Notes under the pieces: model-generated | Seen by the model: only the letters and a program-made list of their open reading frames with translations | Database searches by the model: none | What the model was told of the DNA's origin: nothing | Part shown: piece by piece, positions 34,486 through 44,915 of the stretch | Layout: every line of letters begins with the position of its first letter | Numbering within the stretch: the stretch's first letter is position 1 | Origin: JAUIJL01 sp965366625 | GTDB lineage: Bacteria; Acidobacteriota; Thermoanaerobaculia; Multivoradales; J023 | Reading direction: 5' to 3' | Length of the DNA: 64,000 bases | Assembly: GCA_965366625.1 (NCBI GenBank) | Contig: CBDUGP010000008.1 | Span: 111,119-175,118, forward strand | Translations under genes and position numbers: made by a program

Positions 34486-35136
34486 GTGAAGACCTTAAAA
34501 GATCCGTCCACCAAGCCGGAGATTGCCGTCGCTACCGAGGCCCGACTGCCGACTCGCTACGGAGAATTCGTATCCCGTGTGTGTGTCGACGCCATTACCA
34601 ACGCCCACCACGTGGCCCTCATGCTAGGGGACGTGGGCAACGGCGAGCCCGTTCTGACTCGGATCCACTCTGAGTGTTTGACCGGTGACGTTTTCGGATC
34701 CTTGCGCTGCGATTGTGGGCTTCAGCTCGATCGAGCTCTGCAGCAGATCGCAGCCGAAGGCCGGGGCGTGTTGCTGTACCTGCGCCAGGAAGGCCGCGGC
34801 ATTGGTTTGTACAATAAAATTCGTGCCTATGCCCTTCAAGATCAGGGATTGGACACCGTGGAAGCCAACGAGCACCTGGGATTTCCCGCCGACGCTCGGG
34901 ACTACAACGTGGCGGCTCAGATGCTCGAGGCCATTAACGTACGTCGTCTGCGACTGTTGACCAACAATCCCAAAAAATTGGAGGCGTTGGCAGGGCACGG
35001 TCTCGAGGTCACCGAAAGGGTGCCGCTGGTGATTCCTCCCTCGGCGGAAAATCGCAGCTACCTCGCCACTAAACGTCACAAATTAGGTCATATGTTGTCG
35101 CCGGTCGGTCCAGCACCTACCGGCAGCGACGATTGA
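34486..35136 (+). CDS. ribA: GTP cyclohydrolase II
   Basis: A 216-residue monofunctional RibA that opens GTP to 2,5-diamino-6-ribosylamino-4-pyrimidinone 5'-phosphate, the first committed step of riboflavin synthesis. The zinc ligands are in HSECLTGDVFGSLRCDCG. The catalytic block is LLYLRQEGRGIGLYNKIRAYALQ, and LLTNNPKKLEAL follows. No RibB domain is fused to it. Translation starts at GTG 34486 with a GAAGAG-like site upstream. It is followed after 17 bp by the FHA-EAL gene. Confidence 0.95.
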   Translation: MKTLKDPSTKPEIAVATEARLPTRYGEFVSRVCVDAITNAHHVALMLGDVGNGEPVLTRIHSECLTGDVFGSLRCDCGLQLDRALQQIAAEGRGVLLYLRQEGRGIGLYNKIRAYALQDQGLDTVEANEHLGFPADARDYNVAAQMLEAINVRRLRLLTNNPKKLEALAGHGLEVTERVPLVIPPSAENRSYLATKRHKLGHMLSPVGPAPTGSDD

Positions 35137-35153
35137 GCGAAGTCTGATCGCCA

Positions 35154-36290
35154 ATGGACAGCTCCACTGGATCCGCCAACTGGTATTTGGAAGGATTTGT
35201 CGACGAGCGGCGCGAGACTTGGCGTACCGAGGTGACGGCGTTTCCGTTCAACATCGGTCGGATCGAAGGATCGAGCTTGAGACTCGCGTCCCCTGAGGTT
35301 TCAAGCCGTCACGCGGAGCTTCAGTCGCGAAACGGCGATCTCTGGATCCGAGACTTGGGCAGCAAGAACGGCTCCTACGTCAACGACCTGAGAGTTACCG
35401 ACGAGACTCGACTGCGCACCGGCGACGTGCTCAGATTTGCCACTTGGGAATTTCGTCTGATCCACGACGAATCCACCAGCCGCTCGATTACTCAAACCTT
35501 GGTTCTGTCGACTCAAATGCCGGGAAACCTGGCGAAGATGGTGATGGAAATGCGCGAGATCTTGGCCCTTGGTCGAGTCACCGCTTACTTCCAGCCCATC
35601 GTGCGTCTGAGTGACGGTGGTTTGTCGGCCTTCGAAGCCTTGGGTCGAGGTTTGAACGCAAAGGGCGAGACGGTGCCTCCCGGGCACCTTTTCGACTTGG
35701 CGGTCGGTTTGCGCCAGGAAGCCCAGCTATCGGTCAAATTACGGCAGAAGGCTTTGGAGGAGGCGAAAGCGCTGGCCAAGGCTTCGGTGACCGGAGAAAA
35801 ACCGGTGATTTTTGTCAACACCCACCCGGCCGAGCTTTCCGACGGTGTGGGAAATCTGTTGAAGTCATTGGAAGAGCTGGTAGAAGCCGCGCCTTGGGGC
35901 AAGATGGTGCTGGAGATCCATGAGGCCGCGGTGGCGAGCAGCTACATTTTGAGGGAGCTGGGCGCTGGGGTAGCCGACCTGGGGATCGACCTGGCATTCG
36001 ACGATTTTGGCACCGGCCAAGCCAGGCTGTTGGAACTCGTAGATGTGGCGCCCCGATATTTGAAATTCGATCGAGCCTGGATATCCGGGGTCCACCTAGC
36101 GGGCAGCGCCCGGTTGGAAATGTTGGAGCGTTTGGTGACGATGGTGTCGGGGTTGGGGGTTGCGACTTTGGCCGAGGGGGTGGAGAAGGAAGAGGAAGCC
36201 GAGGTCTGTCGCCGGCTCGGCTTCGATCTCGCCCAGGGCTACCACTTCGGTCGCCCTGCCCCGGCCGAGACTTTTCTCGATCCCGCCTGA
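35154..36290 (+). CDS. FHA-EAL domain protein (c-di-GMP phosphodiesterase-like)
   Basis: A 378-residue protein. Residues ~15-105 form an FHA phosphothreonine-binding domain (FNIGRIEGSSLRLASPEVSSRHAELQ ... DLGSKNGSYVND). Residues ~140-375 form an EAL domain, with FEALGRG for EALxR, VNTHPAEL for the NxxP block, LEIHE for LEITE, DDFGTG, LKFDRAWI, AEGVE and AQGYHFGRP. The main metal-binding acidic residues are present, so activity is possible. No GGDEF domain is attached. FHA recognition would tie c-di-GMP turnover to Ser/Thr kinases, one of which lies 3 kb upstream (inference). Confidence 0.9.
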   Translation: MDSSTGSANWYLEGFVDERRETWRTEVTAFPFNIGRIEGSSLRLASPEVSSRHAELQSRNGDLWIRDLGSKNGSYVNDLRVTDETRLRTGDVLRFATWEFRLIHDESTSRSITQTLVLSTQMPGNLAKMVMEMREILALGRVTAYFQPIVRLSDGGLSAFEALGRGLNAKGETVPPGHLFDLAVGLRQEAQLSVKLRQKALEEAKALAKASVTGEKPVIFVNTHPAELSDGVGNLLKSLEELVEAAPWGKMVLEIHEAAVASSYILRELGAGVADLGIDLAFDDFGTGQARLLELVDVAPRYLKFDRAWISGVHLAGSARLEMLERLVTMVSGLGVATLAEGVEKEEEAEVCRRLGFDLAQGYHFGRPAPAETFLDPA

Positions 36291-36319
36291 TCGGCATGAC
36301 AGGACAGAAGCTATGACGA

Positions 36320-38005
<1,686 letters not shown>

Positions 38006-38116
38006 CGTTTCCTCTCAGGCTCGAATGGGTTTTAGTAGTGCGCGGCGGAGGGCGCCAAGGGCACCGGTTCGACGAAGTATCGCCGATCCTGGGTTTGGAT
38101 CCAACTCGTCAGGCCG

Positions 38117-38150
38117 AGAAAAGCGTAGCCAGCTAGCCGGTGAGCTACGC
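38117..38150 (-). terminator. Terminator after the sensor kinase gene
   Basis: On the minus strand the stem GCGTAGC/GCTACGC (38150-38144 with 38129-38123), with an inner self-complementary loop, is followed by TTTTCT. It lies just after the end of the kinase gene at 38161. Confidence 0.7.
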
Positions 38151-38160
38151 GCGTCTCGAA

Positions 38161-39129
38161 TTATTCGGAACCTTTGGGTTTTGAAAGACTGAACACGATG
38201 GTGGTGCCCAAACCTTTGCCTTCAGATTCGGCTCGAATCCAGCCCTGATGATAGGCGGCGATCCGTTGGGCGTGGGCTAGACCCATGCCGGTGCCTTCAG
38301 AGTTGGCAGAGAAACGTTCAAAAGGTCCAAAGGCCTTTTCCAATTGCTCCGGTTCTAAGCCGGCGCCATGATCACGTACAAAGATCTCATCGCGGCCCTC
38401 GGCTCCCGGCCTTCTGCCGACCTCGACCTCTGGTGTTTGTCCTTCGTTGTGATAGCGCACGCTGTTGTCCAACAGGATGCGAAAGAGCTGTTGGACTCTG
38501 GCCCGGTCGACCTCCCAAGTAGGTAGGTCCTCGGCGACTTTGATCTCGGCACCTTTCTCTTCAATCAAGTTGCGAACTTCGTAGAGAGAATCGTTTACCA
38601 CCTCATTGAGGGGAGCAGGGGCTGCGTCTTCGTTGAAGCGGCCGATCCTGGAAAGCTCCAAGAGGTCGTCGAGCAACTGGCGCATTCTCTGGGTTGCCTT
38701 GAAGATATGCGCTAGATCTTCCTCTATGGCCTCGGGTTTGCCTTCTTCGACGTCCATTCGCAAGATGTCGGAAAAACCTTGGATGGTCAGCAGGGGGCTG
38801 CGCAGGTCATGGGAAACAATGTAGGTGAATCGATCCACCTCAGCGCTCTTGGCAGCGACCTCGGCTCGGGTCTGCGCCGCCTCGGCTCTGGCATCGCTCA
38901 GATCTTGTCGCAGACTTTGGAGGGTGTCCGTGGTCTCAGAATCAGATGCGGGCCCACGTGAGACGACCGCCAAAGCGACCAGCGCTTGGATGACCACGGC
39001 AAATCCGAACAGCAGGTGGCCAGAGCCCTGGGAAACAGGCAAAAAGGATATGACAAAAAGCGCGGCGGCCACGAGCGTCGCACTGACCGCGATCACGCTC
39101 AATCGACGATGGGATCTATCTTTTTTCAT
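38161..39129 (-). CDS. Membrane sensor histidine kinase
   Basis: A 322-residue kinase. Two transmembrane helices at residues ~10-60 (LSVIAVSATLVAAALFVISFL, LLFGFAVVIQALVALAVVS) lead into a coiled coil, then a HisKA domain with the phosphorylated His in FTYIVSHDLRSPLLTIQGF, and a HATPase with LLDNSVRYHNEG, DHGAGLEPEQLEKAFGPFE and GTGMGLAHAQRIA. The loop between the helices is very short, so sensing is likely intramembrane or cytoplasmic. No response regulator is adjacent, so it is an orphan. The sequence resembles kinases that follow a PAS/CHASE module, here absent. Confidence 0.9.
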   Translation of the reverse strand: MKKDRSHRRLSVIAVSATLVAAALFVISFLPVSQGSGHLLFGFAVVIQALVALAVVSRGPASDSETTDTLQSLRQDLSDARAEAAQTRAEVAAKSAEVDRFTYIVSHDLRSPLLTIQGFSDILRMDVEEGKPEAIEEDLAHIFKATQRMRQLLDDLLELSRIGRFNEDAAPAPLNEVVNDSLYEVRNLIEEKGAEIKVAEDLPTWEVDRARVQQLFRILLDNSVRYHNEGQTPEVEVGRRPGAEGRDEIFVRDHGAGLEPEQLEKAFGPFERFSANSEGTGMGLAHAQRIAAYHQGWIRAESEGKGLGTTIVFSLSKPKGSE

Positions 39130-39251
39130 GGATTTGCGTCGGGTTGTAGTCCATTCGTAGTCTCATCGACATCACTATATCGAATGCTCGGGCTGAAGAA
39201 AGCCTTGAAACAAAGGCTACTGGACAAGGAAGATTCGATTAAAACTTCGTA

Positions 39252-39299
39252 GCTCTCGCCGGCGGCAGACTTCCGCCCCGGGTCGTTGCCGGCCTGTTA
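39252..39299. repeat. Partial copy of the MITE-like terminal sequence
   Basis: GCTCTCGCCGGCGGCAGACTTCCGCC (split: GCTCTCGCCGGCG then GCAGACTTCCGCC) matches 15121-15096 read on the minus strand at about 23 of 26 positions, and CCTGTTA ends both. The second inverted repeat is absent, so this would be a decayed or solo end. Confidence 0.5.
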
Positions 39300-39337
39300 A
39301 GATAAACCCACCTTTTCGAGCAGTTTATGGACACTCT

Positions 39338-42286
39338 ATGGACACGCCCCACACTACTCTCAACAAAGTGGTCCTCGAAGCGATGGACCGGTTCAGCGCC
39401 GATACCTGTTTCAGGGTTTGGCGTGCCGGTCGATATCGAGATATTTCTTATCGCCACCTTCGGCGCCGGGTCCTGAGGCTCAGCCGTGCGCTGAGAAATC
39501 GGGGGCTGCGTGGTGAGCGGCTGGCGATCTGGGCCGCCAGCTCACCGGAATGGATGGTGACCTACATGGCCGCAGCCTTGGCTGGGGTCGCGGTGGTTCC
39601 GCTTCGTCGATCTCTGCCGGCCAAGGCGATTCGACGGATGCTGGTGGACGGTGAGGTTTCGTGGGTAGCTGTGCAATCCAGCCAGGAAGCCGTCTGGCTC
39701 GGTGAGCTGGCCGATGGATTGCCGGCCTTGAAGGGCGTTTTGGTGCTCGAAGACCTCAAGGCTGAGGAACCGGCAGCCGATGTGAACTCCCAGGGCTTGG
39801 AGGTCGCCAGTCTTTCTGCCTGGGTCGCCGAACGGTTGACTCGGGAGCAAATGGAGGAGGCACGACAAAGGGCTCTCGACCTGGTCCCCGAAGCCATCGT
39901 AGGCATTCATTACACAGCGACTCCGGAGGGCATTCCACTGGGCGCGGTTTTTGATCAGGGCCAGCTTGCTCTGGCCCTCACAAGTATCAGCAAGTGGTTG
40001 AAGGTCGAAGCCGACGACCTGGCATTCTCGGTTTTGCCTTGGGATTATCCGCCGAGCCTGTGGGTGACCTTGCACTATTTCGTCGCCGGAGTGCCGAATG
40101 TTCTGGCGCGGTCCCGAGACTTAGCCTGCGAGGAAATTCAACAGGTCAGTCCGACCTTGGTGGTGACCATACCCAACGCCCTGGAGCGTGCCTATGAGGA
40201 AGTCCTCGACACCAATATCCGCCCATTGCCGTCCTCGTCCCAAGAGATTTTTCAATGGGCCCTGGCCACCGGCAAGAAATTGCAGGCTGCGGGATCCCAG
40301 GCCTCCGAGGAGTTGAGGGAGCGCCACGCACGCGCCGACCGAACTTTCTTCAGCGGTATCCGCGGCGCCTTCGGCGGCCGATTTAGGTACCTCTTCTGCA
40401 CCGGCGCCACCCTTTCTAGAGCTTTGGCCGAGTCCCTTCGTGCGGTCGGGCTGATCCCGGTCAACATTTATAGTCTGGGCGAGACCGTCGGTTTTCCTGC
40501 CGTTAATTTGCCCGACCGTTCACGGTTGGATGCCTGCGGGCCGGCGGCAGAAGAGTTCGAAATTAAGCTGGCAGAAGATGGAGAGGTATTGATCGGCGGT
40601 CCCTTGGTGATGCGTGAGTATTGGCGCCGTCGCGAAGAGACTGACCGCGTTCTGCTGGACGGTAAGTGGCTGAGGACCGGCGACTACGGCCGCTTTGACG
40701 AACGCGAGCATTTGTACTTGACCGGAAGGAGGGGGGAAACCCTCTTGCTGTCCACCGGCGCCCGGGTTGCGCCGACTTTTCTGGAGAAGTTGCTCACCGA
40801 TAGCCCGTTGGTGGACCAAGCTGCGGTCTTCGGCGAAGGGAGACCCTACGTGGTCGCCTTGTTGGTTCCCGATCTGGATCAGCTCGCCGAGCATCTTCAT
40901 TCCGAGGCGGGCGAGTCGGTGGATTTCAACGCCCAGGCCGGCGCGGACAAGGGCGGATTGACGTGGTTCTGGGAAAGTGACCGAGAGAGTGGCAAGGGGT
41001 TGACGACCCATGCCCATCCGAAGGTCAAAGAGGTGCTGGACAACCTCATCGCCCAAATCAACAGCCAGGTCGACGATGGTCAGCGAATCGCGCGGTATTG
41101 CTTGGTGGCTCAACGGTTGTCGCCGGAGTCAGACCGCTTGGTGGAGGTCTTGTCCCAGAATCGGGCCCAATTGGCGCAGCAATTCGCGGAGCAGCTGCGG
41201 ACCATGTATCCCGAGGGCCTGCGCGAATCGGAGCGCGAGATTACCGAGGTTCAGGTGGGGCCGGAGCGATTGCGGGAGTTGTTGGAAAAAGAGTCGATTC
41301 TCGACGCCTGGACCGCCGACGCCGGCATCGGTTTTCTCTTGAGTTTAGCGCGGCAGCACCGGATCGATACGCCGTCCGTGATTCACATCTGCGATGCCGC
41401 GGCCGCGGTAGCTCAAATGGAAAGCGAAGAGAAACCCATGTCGACGGCGTTGATCGTCGGCGACCCCATGCGGATTCACCGCCTACTACGTTCGAGCCTC
41501 ATTCAATTGCACCGCCACGAGCACATCCGTCGGATGCGCTCAAAGTTGGTGGATTTGTCGAAGCTGGTCGACGGGTTGGTGCTTGCTTACGTGATCGACC
41601 GCCATGGGTTCGTGCGCGGAATCTGCCGCTTGGACTTGGAGGTCAAGGAGACGCCGATGGCGTTGTTCGGTCCGAGATTCCGATTGCACGCCGAGATTTC
41701 GCGGCGCTCCGATTCAGTGGTGTTTTTCGTGCCCAAAGGTGGGCGCCAAGTACGGATTTTTGCCCGTGGCCAGTTGGTCGGTCGCTATTCCAACGGCGAT
41801 TGGATGCCCGAGCGGGCCTCCGTCCTGGCGGGCACCCTCGACGAGCTGTCGACCGAGGGAATCTTTGATGCAGCCCTGATCGCGAGGATCCTACGCTGTG
41901 CTTTTCGGATGTCGGAGGACAACCACGGAGCGATTTTCATGATCGGCGATGCGGATCGCATCCTGGCCAAATCCGACAGCCCGGACATCAGCCACTTCGC
42001 TTGGATCTCGAGTGCCCCGGTCGAGGCGCTGTCGGATGAGGAGCTGATCAATTTTGCCAAACAAGACGGCGCAACCGTTATCGACAGTCGTACCGGCCGA
42101 TTTCGCAGCTGCATGGTGTTGTTGCGGCCCGATGCCGCCACTCGGGCAGATGTCGGGCCGGGCAAGGGGGCGAGACATTCCAGCGCTTCGAAAATGAGCG
42201 CCGAGGCCCAAGCGTTGGCGATCACCGTATCCCAGGACGGACCGATTACGGTCTACGACCGAGGCCGAAGGGTGTTGGCCCTGTAG
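39338..42286 (+). CDS. ANL (acyl-CoA ligase-like)-DACNV-like-DAC fusion; predicted diadenylate cyclase
   Basis: A 982-residue protein of unusual make-up. Residues ~1-625 follow long-chain acyl-CoA synthetases, but the ATP loop is degenerate (YTATPEGIPLG for YTSGTTGxPKG) and the C-terminal catalytic Lys region reads LSPESDRLVEVL. The TGD motif (LRTGDYG) and GRRGETLLLSTGARVAP remain. Residues ~650-835 resemble DACNV sensor domains found before some diadenylate cyclases. Residues ~840-982 match a DisA_N/DAC domain: NHGAIFMIGD, KQDGATVID (D910-G911-A912), GARHSSA (R946-H947) and ITVSQDGPITVY. It should make c-di-AMP from ATP if the variant RH motif is functional. The ligase part may sense fatty acid, CoA or ATP. 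It is a single gene, convergent with the zinc-ribbon gene. Confidence 0.82.
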   Translation: MDTPHTTLNKVVLEAMDRFSADTCFRVWRAGRYRDISYRHLRRRVLRLSRALRNRGLRGERLAIWAASSPEWMVTYMAAALAGVAVVPLRRSLPAKAIRRMLVDGEVSWVAVQSSQEAVWLGELADGLPALKGVLVLEDLKAEEPAADVNSQGLEVASLSAWVAERLTREQMEEARQRALDLVPEAIVGIHYTATPEGIPLGAVFDQGQLALALTSISKWLKVEADDLAFSVLPWDYPPSLWVTLHYFVAGVPNVLARSRDLACEEIQQVSPTLVVTIPNALERAYEEVLDTNIRPLPSSSQEIFQWALATGKKLQAAGSQASEELRERHARADRTFFSGIRGAFGGRFRYLFCTGATLSRALAESLRAVGLIPVNIYSLGETVGFPAVNLPDRSRLDACGPAAEEFEIKLAEDGEVLIGGPLVMREYWRRREETDRVLLDGKWLRTGDYGRFDEREHLYLTGRRGETLLLSTGARVAPTFLEKLLTDSPLVDQAAVFGEGRPYVVALLVPDLDQLAEHLHSEAGESVDFNAQAGADKGGLTWFWESDRESGKGLTTHAHPKVKEVLDNLIAQINSQVDDGQRIARYCLVAQRLSPESDRLVEVLSQNRAQLAQQFAEQLRTMYPEGLRESEREITEVQVGPERLRELLEKESILDAWTADAGIGFLLSLARQHRIDTPSVIHICDAAAAVAQMESEEKPMSTALIVGDPMRIHRLLRSSLIQLHRHEHIRRMRSKLVDLSKLVDGLVLAYVIDRHGFVRGICRLDLEVKETPMALFGPRFRLHAEISRRSDSVVFFVPKGGRQVRIFARGQLVGRYSNGDWMPERASVLAGTLDELSTEGIFDAALIARILRCAFRMSEDNHGAIFMIGDADRILAKSDSPDISHFAWISSAPVEALSDEELINFAKQDGATVIDSRTGRFRSCMVLLRPDAATRADVGPGKGARHSSASKMSAEAQALAITVSQDGPITVYDRGRRVLAL

Positions 42287-42292
42287 TTGTGA

Positions 42293-43057
42293 CTACGCGA
42301 CCTCGACGTCCCAGAAGCGATACAGCCTGAGGTGATGCAGCAGGGCGCGGCGTAGCTTGATCGCCATGGCCCCGGGTTCTTGGGAGCTGAGCAGGCAGTT
42401 GACCTGGAGGTAGAACGCGACCTGCCCATCCAGGGGTTTGACGTTTTCCGCCATCAAAGCGACGAAGGTCTTACGACGTACGTCGAAGGGTAGCTTGTAG
42501 ATCGGCTCCAGCGGCTGACACGGTGGAGCCGACGCTTTGGTCATGCGGACCAAGAAGATCGCGGCCTCGTTCTCTTGCAAGTGCTCACACGCTTCCGCCA
42601 CGTCGGTGAAGTTCCTGACCTCCTCCATGCCGATTTTTTGGAGGTTGCGCGTGACTTCTTGATCGGCGCTGAGATCGTGATTTACCACATACGCGATCGG
42701 AGGCATGCCCTCGATGAGCTTGAGATCCGTAGAGCGCAGGGGCGTGAGTCGGGTGAACGTCCCGGTATCGACCATCGTATCGCGGTCAGGATCGTCCGAA
42801 GAGGAACTCGAAGGTTCGACAGGCGCCGGCGCTTGCGGCTGAGCCCCAGAAGCTTGAACTCCAGGAGCCTGGGGAGCCGCAGCCGGTGGAGCGGCGGCGG
42901 AAGGAGCGGCGGCCGGCGGAACGGGTGCGGCCCCTTGGGTCGGATCCACGACAATCCTGCCCTTACAGGCCGGGCAAGCAATAGAGAACGCACGCTGGGG
43001 CACCTTCTCATCGGGCAGATTGAATTGCTGACTGCATTCGCCGCAAGAAATATTCAT
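42293..43057 (-). CDS. MJ0042-type zinc-ribbon protein with receiver-like C-terminus
   Basis: A 254-residue protein. The N-terminal ~40 residues form a zinc ribbon with two Cys pairs (CGEC and CPAC) of the MJ0042 kind. A ~50-residue Ala/Pro linker follows. The C-terminal ~140 residues (PIAYVVNHDLSADQEVTRNLQKIG, EACEHLQENEAAIFLVRMTK) look like a response-regulator receiver fold in which no phosphorylatable Asp is obvious. Its start overlaps the pilT stop by four bases (ATGA), so it is translated with the pilus retraction motor and may regulate it (inference). Confidence 0.72.
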   Translation of the reverse strand: MNISCGECSQQFNLPDEKVPQRAFSIACPACKGRIVVDPTQGAAPVPPAAAPSAAAPPAAAPQAPGVQASGAQPQAPAPVEPSSSSSDDPDRDTMVDTGTFTRLTPLRSTDLKLIEGMPPIAYVVNHDLSADQEVTRNLQKIGMEEVRNFTDVAEACEHLQENEAAIFLVRMTKASAPPCQPLEPIYKLPFDVRRKTFVALMAENVKPLDGQVAFYLQVNCLLSSQEPGAMAIKLRRALLHHLRLYRFWDVEVA

Positions 43058-44307
43058 ATCCGACCTCCCGGGCGACCGGCCGCAGGTTGGGGCATGCCAG
43101 GGGTTTCCGGTTCATGGGGTGAAGACCCTCCCGGCGGCGTCGGCGGTTGCGGTGGAGGAGCGGGCGCCTCGGCAAAAGTTTGAGCCTCACCGACTTCCAC
43201 GCTTTGAACCTCGCCCGCGAGATCAGCCAGTTGGAGTTCCATATTTCCGGGATTCGTGGCATAACCCATGCCGGTCTCGCGGGAGATCACACCCGTGCGA
43301 ATCATGTCTTCCAATACGGAGTCAAAGTCTTGCATGCCTTCTTGGTCGCCATCCTTGATCGCTGCGAGCAGGGAGCGACCTTCGCCTTCGCCTTTCAGGA
43401 CGTAGTCCCGGGTGCGGAAAGTCGATTTCAGGATCTCGATCGCAGCCACTCGGCCGCCGCCCCGTTTGGGCAACAACCGCTGTGAAATCACATACTTAAA
43501 AGTTTGGGCGAAGCGAGTCCTCACCTGCTGATGCTGCTCTTGAGGAAAGACTCCGATGATTCGGTCGATGGTTTTCGAGGCATCGATGGTGTGCAGGGTG
43601 GAGAGCACCAAATGGCCGGTTTCCGCTGCTTCGAAAGCGGTTTCGATGGTTTCCAGATCGCGCATCTCACCGACCAAAATGACCTTCGGCGCTTGGCGCA
43701 AGGCGGCTCTTAGGGCGAGGGCAAAGCTCGGGCAATCGGCCCCTATTTCGCGCTGATTAACCGTCGACTTCTTGTTTGGATGCAGGTATTCAATCGGATC
43801 CTCGGCGGTCACGATATGCACCGATTGGGTCTCGTTGATCTCGTTGATCACCGCGGCGAGGGTGGTGGATTTTCCGGAGCCGGTGGGCCCGGTGACCAGC
43901 ACAATGCCGTTTTTCAAGCCACAGATGTTGCGCAGCTCCGCGGGCAAGTTGAGCTCGTTGAGGGTCGGCACGCCCTGGGGAATGACCCTCAAAACCGCCG
44001 CGAGGCTGCCCCGTTGGTAGAAGATGTTGACCCGAAATCGGGTCACACCCGGAATGGCGTAGGAAAGATCCACCGAACCCCGGCGTTTGAGATCCACCAT
44101 GTGCTTGCGCTGGCCGCGCATCAAACCCATGGCGATGGCTTCGGTGTGGTAGGGAGTGAGCTCCGAAAGCCCCTTGATGTCCACCGCTACCAACTTGCCG
44201 TCGAGTTCGACTTGGGGCGGGCGCCCAGAAGACAAGTTCAAGTCGGAAATGTTCTTGCCTGCCTTCAGCATGCGCATCAGCAGGTTGTCGACCTTGAAGT
44301 TGATCAA
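43054..44307 (-). CDS. pilT: Type IV pilus retraction ATPase PilT-like
   Basis: A 417-residue GspE-family hexameric ATPase. N-terminal MINFKVDNLLMRMLKAGKNISDLNLSSG is the PilT PAS-like start. Walker A is GPTGSGKST, the Asp box is TAEDPIEYLH and Walker B is VILVGEMRDLETI, followed by His box VLSTLHTIDASKTIDRI. The AIRNLIRE retraction motif is replaced by RTRDYVLKGEGEGR, so it may be a PilT paralogue and not the main motor. The C-terminal ~70 residues are Pro-rich and longer than in E. coli-type PilT. It starts at TTG 44307 with GGAGG seven bases upstream. Confidence 0.88.
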   Translation of the reverse strand: MINFKVDNLLMRMLKAGKNISDLNLSSGRPPQVELDGKLVAVDIKGLSELTPYHTEAIAMGLMRGQRKHMVDLKRRGSVDLSYAIPGVTRFRVNIFYQRGSLAAVLRVIPQGVPTLNELNLPAELRNICGLKNGIVLVTGPTGSGKSTTLAAVINEINETQSVHIVTAEDPIEYLHPNKKSTVNQREIGADCPSFALALRAALRQAPKVILVGEMRDLETIETAFEAAETGHLVLSTLHTIDASKTIDRIIGVFPQEQHQQVRTRFAQTFKYVISQRLLPKRGGGRVAAIEILKSTFRTRDYVLKGEGEGRSLLAAIKDGDQEGMQDFDSVLEDMIRTGVISRETGMGYATNPGNMELQLADLAGEVQSVEVGEAQTFAEAPAPPPQPPTPPGGSSPHEPETPGMPQPAAGRPGGRI

Positions 44308-44450
44308 GTCACGGCCTCCACCGGTGGTAACCCAAAAGTCCAGAGAAACGGCTAGGGGGAGGCGATGATAACAGGTCTAGGGGCCAGAATAGAGCTAGGC
44401 GGTCTTCAGATCGACCCAAAAAAGGCGCCCGTTTGGCACACCGCAGGCGA

Positions 44451-44717
44451 TCACGGGGCCAAATTGGCGATGCGCCAGAAGGTGAGCGCAAGGATGGAGG
44501 TCAAGAGCGCAGTGATCAACGCCCGAGAGTCGTAAGTGGCTAGGCCGCCAAAACCCAAGGCCGTGCTCAAGAGACCTCCGCCGATCGCCGCGGTGATCGC
44601 CAGCAGCACCGTGCTGCCGATGCCCAGGGCCGGCCGGCCGGGCAACATTCGGGCAGCCAATAGGCCGACCACAAGACCGAGAACTATCCAGGAAATTAGA
44701 CCGAGAAATAGGATCAT
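44451..44717 (-). CDS. GlsB/YeaQ/YmgE-like small membrane protein
   Basis: An 88-residue integral membrane protein with three hydrophobic segments and glycines in the pattern of the transglycosylase-associated (GlsB/YeaQ) stress family: LISWIVLGLVVGLLAARMLPG, GIGSTVLLAITAAIGGGL, ALITALLTSILALTFW. The ATG at 44717 has GGAG seven bases before it; the open frame further upstream is not supported. Function in this family is not settled. It is divergent from polA, with 198 bp between starts. Confidence 0.78.
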   Translation of the reverse strand: MILFLGLISWIVLGLVVGLLAARMLPGRPALGIGSTVLLAITAAIGGGLLSTALGFGGLATYDSRALITALLTSILALTFWRIANLAP

Positions 44718-44915
44718 GTTTGTCTCCGCTGCGTGCTGGATCGGGCAAATGGGGCCAACCCGGGCCTGCCATTCTAAGCTGCTGAACCCATGCGGGAAGC
44801 AAAATACATGCCCGGATGCGGGGTTTCGGTGACCTCGCAGGTCGACGGGGCGCGCACGGATTACCGACGTTTCGCCGACGTTCACCCGGGGCGGCTGGGC
44901 TGCTACGATCCGTCC

